This document shows, one piece after another, positions 6,170 through 8,292 of a DNA stretch of 8,292 nucleotides. Position numbers and translations under genes: made by a program. This DNA comes from an uncultured Collinsella sp. GTDB lineage: Bacteria; Actinomycetota; Coriobacteriia; Coriobacteriales; Coriobacteriaceae. The stretch's first letter is position 1; each line of letters opens with the position of its first letter. The notes under the pieces were generated by a model, which was not told where the DNA came from, made no database searches, and worked only from the letters and a program-made list of their open reading frames with translations. Location of the stretch: the NCBI GenBank assembly GCA_902493545.1, contig CABUQI010000056.1, positions 1 through 8,292 on the forward strand, written 5' to 3'.

Positions 6170-6580
6170 CTAGATCACTATCCCAGTGCAGTGGTCGATT
6201 TCGTGCTGGATGATCTCGGCGGTGTAGCCCGAGAAGTTTTTGATGCGGTGGACAAAGTTCTCGTCCAAATACTCAACCTTAATGCGGCGATAGCGGGTAC
6301 AGGGGCGCTCGCCGATCAGCGAGAGGCATCCTTCGCTCGTCTGATAGGCATTGACCTGCTCAAGAATTTGAGGGTTGTACATCAGGAGCGCCCTGTTGCC
6401 GTCCTTTACGCAGATGATGCGTTTGCGCACACCGATCATGTTGGCGGCGAGCCCCACGCACTCGTGCTCATGCTCGTGGAGTGTATCCAGGAGGTCCTGC
6501 CCGGTCGCGGCATCGTCGGGCCCCGCGTCTTCGGAAGGCAGGCGCAAAAAGAACTCGGATTTCATGATGGGCTTAATCAT
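6170..6580 (-). CDS. def: Peptide deformylase-like protein, short form
   Basis: This 136-residue protein has the deformylase metal-site motifs: EGCLS (83-87) with the metal-ligand Cys85, and HEIDH (126-130) with ligands His126 and His130 and the catalytic Glu127. Deformylases remove the formyl group from the initiator methionine of new proteins. Motif 1, usually GxGxAAxQ, reads CVGLAANM (41-48), so the catalytic Gln (Gln50 in E. coli) is replaced by Met48. I recall the same AANMIG form in short 136-residue Def-like proteins of Gram-positive bacteria, which this resembles from MIKPI to the C-terminal GIVI. It lacks the C-terminal extension of E. coli Def. ATG 6580 has GAGGAG 6 nt upstream. A longer frame to 6796 has no such signal and would run through the MFS leader. 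It is more likely an accessory or divergent deformylase than the sole housekeeping enzyme. Confidence 0.88.
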   Translation of the reverse strand: MIKPIMKSEFFLRLPSEDAGPDDAATGQDLLDTLHEHEHECVGLAANMIGVRKRIICVKDGNRALLMYNPQILEQVNAYQTSEGCLSLIGERPCTRYRRIKVEYLDENFVHRIKNFSGYTAEIIQHEIDHCTGIVI

Positions 6581-6652
6581 GGCGGGCTCCTCATGTCTTA
6601 TGCTTTCGTGGACTTTTAATAATAGCGCGGAAGGAAAGCTGCGCGTCCGCGT

Positions 6653-6658
6653 TACAAT
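6653..6658 (+). promoter_or_regulatory. Candidate -10 box for the MFS gene
   Basis: TACAAT matches five of six -10 positions, but no good -35 lies 16-18 bp upstream (GAAGGA). Initiation near 6665 would give a leader of about 120 nt containing the hairpins described separately. TTGACG at 6662-6667 is a good -35 lacking a partner -10. Weak call. Confidence 0.25.
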
Positions 6659-6679
6659 CTTTTGACGTTGGACCATGTT

Positions 6680-6777
6680 GCCAGATTCGTCGTGTACGGC
6701 GTCTGGCGTAAGTCTAGGGCTCATTTTTCGCCCTGGACTGTTCCTCTGGGGCGATGCGACTGTCGTTCCAAGAGGAA
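6680..6777 (+). promoter_or_regulatory. Structured leader of the MFS gene with possible SD sequestration
   Basis: Three helices can be drawn in this leader. GCCAGA (6680-6685) pairs with TCTGGC (6702-6707), extendable past a 2-nt bulge. AGTCTAGGGC (6711-6720) pairs with GCCCTGGACT (6730-6739), with one wobble and a T-rich loop. TTCCTCT (6741-6747) is exactly complementary to AGAGGAA (6771-6777), which overlaps the SD region of the MFS start, so the ribosome site could be masked. A 21-codon frame from ATG 6754 to 6819 overlaps the MFS start but has a poor SD. The pairings are seen; regulation by attenuation is inferred. Confidence 0.4.
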
Positions 6778-6785
6778 GGAAATGC

Positions 6786-8201
6786 ATGGGGAGCAAATCT
6801 CAGCAACAAGTTCAAGTAACGCCATCGGCCTCTGCGGCGATTCTCGTCGTAATGTATATTGCAGCCTTTGTTGCCGCGTTTAACGAGAACATCATTAACG
6901 TGGCGTTGCACGACATTATGGCAGCCTTTTCGGTGAGTGCCACCACGGCACAGTGGCTCGTCTCGGGCTACATGATCGTGACGTCGATTTTTACGGCCAT
7001 CATGGCCTTCCTGTCCGGCCGTTTCTCGACGCGCAAGCTGTTGTTTTTCGCATGCGGATGTATGGTCGCCGGCGAAGTCCTGTGTCTGATCGCTCCGTCG
7101 TTTAGCGTTTTGCTGCCAAGTCGTATTTTGCAGGCTGCGGGATCGGGCATCTTGTTTCCGCTCATGATGAACGTGGTGCTGTCTTGCGCCCCGCGCGAGA
7201 AGCTCGGTCTGTATCTGAGCCTGGGTGGTGCCTGCATTACGCTAGGGCCGGCGTTTGGACCTGTGATCAGCGGTCTTATGTGCACGTTGTTTGGCTGGAG
7301 GGCGGTGTTCGTAGTGCCGCTGGTGGCCGGCATTGTGGTCGCTGCGGCGGGCGTAAAGCTTGTTCAGAATGTCGGAGAGCGCTCGAACACCACGCTTGAT
7401 ATTCTGTCGGTTGTTTTGCTCGCCGCCGGCATTACGGCATTTGTGTATTCCGTAGGCGAGTTCTCGACCAATCTGATTGCCGGCATCGTGACGCTTATCG
7501 CCGCTATTGTGCTGCTCGGCCTGTTTGCGGCCCGCCAGCTCAAACTCGAGCATCCGGTGCTTAACGTGCGTCCCATGGCGAGCGTTCGTTTTTGGCCTGC
7601 GTGCCTGCTTGTGGTGGTGTCGATGATGACGACGTTCTCGATGAGCGTTTTGTTGCCGCTCTATTTTGAGGGCGCATACGGCATGACCGCACTTGTTGCG
7701 GGCTTGCTCATTTTGCCGGCGATTGCCTGTAACGCCGTGACCTCGATTGTGGGCGGACGCGTGATGGACGCCCGTGGCGCATGGCCGCTGCTGCCGGTCG
7801 GCTTTGCCCTGATTGCCGTGGGGCAGACTGCAATCTCGATGACGGCGGCAAGCATGAACATCGGCGTCGTTGTGGCGCTGACCGTTGTGGTGTATGCCGG
7901 AGTCGGTTTGGTGCTGAGCCCCTCGCAAACGGCCGGATTGGAGACGCTGCCTGCCGCTGAACATCCTCACGGAACGGCATTGCTTAACACGTGGAACATG
8001 ATTGCCGCATCGTTTGGCCCGTCCCTGTTTATCGGCCTGCTCTCGAGTTCTGCAGCGACTGCCGGCGCGGCTGGCGCTGCGACCGACGTTGCCCAGGCGA
8101 TTGGATTTGCAACTGCCGTGCGTGTGGCGGCTGTAGTTGCCGTGGTCGGGTTCGTGGCGTCGCTGGTGTACGCTCGTCGCGAGTCGCACATGTCGCATTA
8201 A
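6786..8201 (+). CDS. MFS exporter, DHA2 (EmrB/QacA-like) family
   Basis: This is a 471-residue polytopic membrane protein, with length and segment pattern fitting the 14-helix DHA2 drug:H+ antiporter group. Helix 1 carries FNENIINVALHDI (32-44), the counterpart of the family signature LDxTIVNVALP but with Asn33 in place of the usual Asp and His42 in place of Pro. AAFSVSATTAQWLVSGYML-like sequence (46-63) follows. Motif A is GRFSTRK (78-84). The antiporter motif C is GPAFGPVISG (154-163) in helix 5. A loop with LEHPVLNVR (254-262) separates the halves, as in other DHA2 proteins. The likely role is proton-driven export of drugs or toxic metabolites; the substrate is unknown. ATG 6786 has AAGGA 5 nt upstream. 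An in-frame ATG at 6675 would add a 37-residue non-membrane extension translated from the leader. It is divergent from the deformylase gene with no evident functional link. Confidence 0.91.
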   Translation: MGSKSQQQVQVTPSASAAILVVMYIAAFVAAFNENIINVALHDIMAAFSVSATTAQWLVSGYMIVTSIFTAIMAFLSGRFSTRKLLFFACGCMVAGEVLCLIAPSFSVLLPSRILQAAGSGILFPLMMNVVLSCAPREKLGLYLSLGGACITLGPAFGPVISGLMCTLFGWRAVFVVPLVAGIVVAAAGVKLVQNVGERSNTTLDILSVVLLAAGITAFVYSVGEFSTNLIAGIVTLIAAIVLLGLFAARQLKLEHPVLNVRPMASVRFWPACLLVVVSMMTTFSMSVLLPLYFEGAYGMTALVAGLLILPAIACNAVTSIVGGRVMDARGAWPLLPVGFALIAVGQTAISMTAASMNIGVVVALTVVVYAGVGLVLSPSQTAGLETLPAAEHPHGTALLNTWNMIAASFGPSLFIGLLSSSAATAGAAGAATDVAQAIGFATAVRVAAVVAVVGFVASLVYARRESHMSH

Positions 8202-8212
8202 TGTGTACACAT
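8201..8212. promoter_or_regulatory. 12-bp perfect palindrome ATGTGTACACAT
   Basis: The palindrome begins at the last base of the MFS stop codon and shares the GTGTACAC core with the site after lysR (4411-4422). It lies about 65 bp before a probable new start codon, so it could be an operator for the next gene. No terminator hairpin is visible after the MFS gene. Confidence 0.4.
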
Positions 8213-8276
8213 AGATTCTGCAGCTAGATTGGATGGTGACACCATAAACTAATGGACGTTTTGCCGAGAGGCATGA

Positions 8277-8292
8277 ATGTTTAAAGCGCAAA
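8277..8292 (+). CDS. Possible start of a downstream gene (truncated by window)
   Basis: ATG 8277 has GAGAGG (8266-8271) 5 nt upstream and opens a frame reading MFKAQ to the window edge. ATGs at 8252 and 8273 lead quickly to stops. Five codons cannot identify a product. Confidence 0.35.

Noticed and set aside
6675..6785. N-terminal extension of the MFS protein to ATG 6675
   Set aside because: It would be encoded by the hairpin-rich leader and has no SD. The ATG at 6786 has AAGGA and leads directly to the first membrane helix.
6581..6796. N-terminal extension of the deformylase to 6796
   Set aside because: The extension has no family similarity and would be translated from the divergent MFS leader. 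ATG 6580 has a good SD and matches the start of short deformylases.
7242..8291. 349-codon minus-strand frame opposite the MFS gene
   Set aside because: Its composition is rich in Arg, His and Gln, typical of the reverse of a hydrophobic membrane gene. It has no SD or family resemblance.

Overview
The window is high-GC bacterial DNA with strong G/C bias at third codon positions, frequent GTG starts behind good Shine-Dalgarno (SD) sequences, and compact gene spacing. Gene content and style suggest a Coriobacteriia gut actinobacterium, most likely Collinsella or a relative. This is inference from sequence character and recalled homologues; no search was run. I see no mobile element, CRISPR array, tRNA or rRNA. 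Apart from one unusual fusion gene it looks like ordinary chromosome.

Layout, left to right. (1) Positions 1-112 hold what may be the last codons of a plus-strand gene and a strong bidirectional terminator. (2) A Kup-type potassium transporter lies on the minus strand (134-2383), with an EamA/DMT permease upstream of it on the same strand (2523-3434). They are separated by a 139-bp gap holding a perfect 10-bp inverted repeat. (3) A LysR-family regulator (3553-4410, plus) is divergent from the EamA gene. The 118-bp gap between them holds a TTC-N9-GAA dyad, the classic LysR box shape, beside a good sigma-70 promoter. (4) A 506-codon plus-strand gene (4574-6094) fuses a Xre/Cro-type helix-turn-helix domain to a complete 405-residue AlaA-type alanine aminotransferase. 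A second strong SD sits exactly before the aminotransferase's own ATG. Its upstream region has three exact copies of AAATTGAACT plus an inverted partner. (5) A bidirectional terminator separates it from a convergent 136-residue peptide-deformylase-like gene (6170-6580, minus). (6) A divergent 471-residue MFS exporter of DHA2 type (6786-8201, plus) follows a structured leader. (7) The last bases probably begin another plus-strand gene.

Most genes appear to be single transcription units with their own control. The clearest regulatory pairs are LysR with the divergent EamA transporter, and the HTH-AlaA protein with its own promoter. The most unusual object is the HTH-aminotransferase gene. It could make both a DNA-binding enzyme and a free enzyme from one reading frame, next to an operator-like array whose copies lie close to whole helical turns apart. 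A second oddity is a pair of 12-bp palindromes sharing GTGTACAC, each directly after a stop codon (lysR and the MFS gene).
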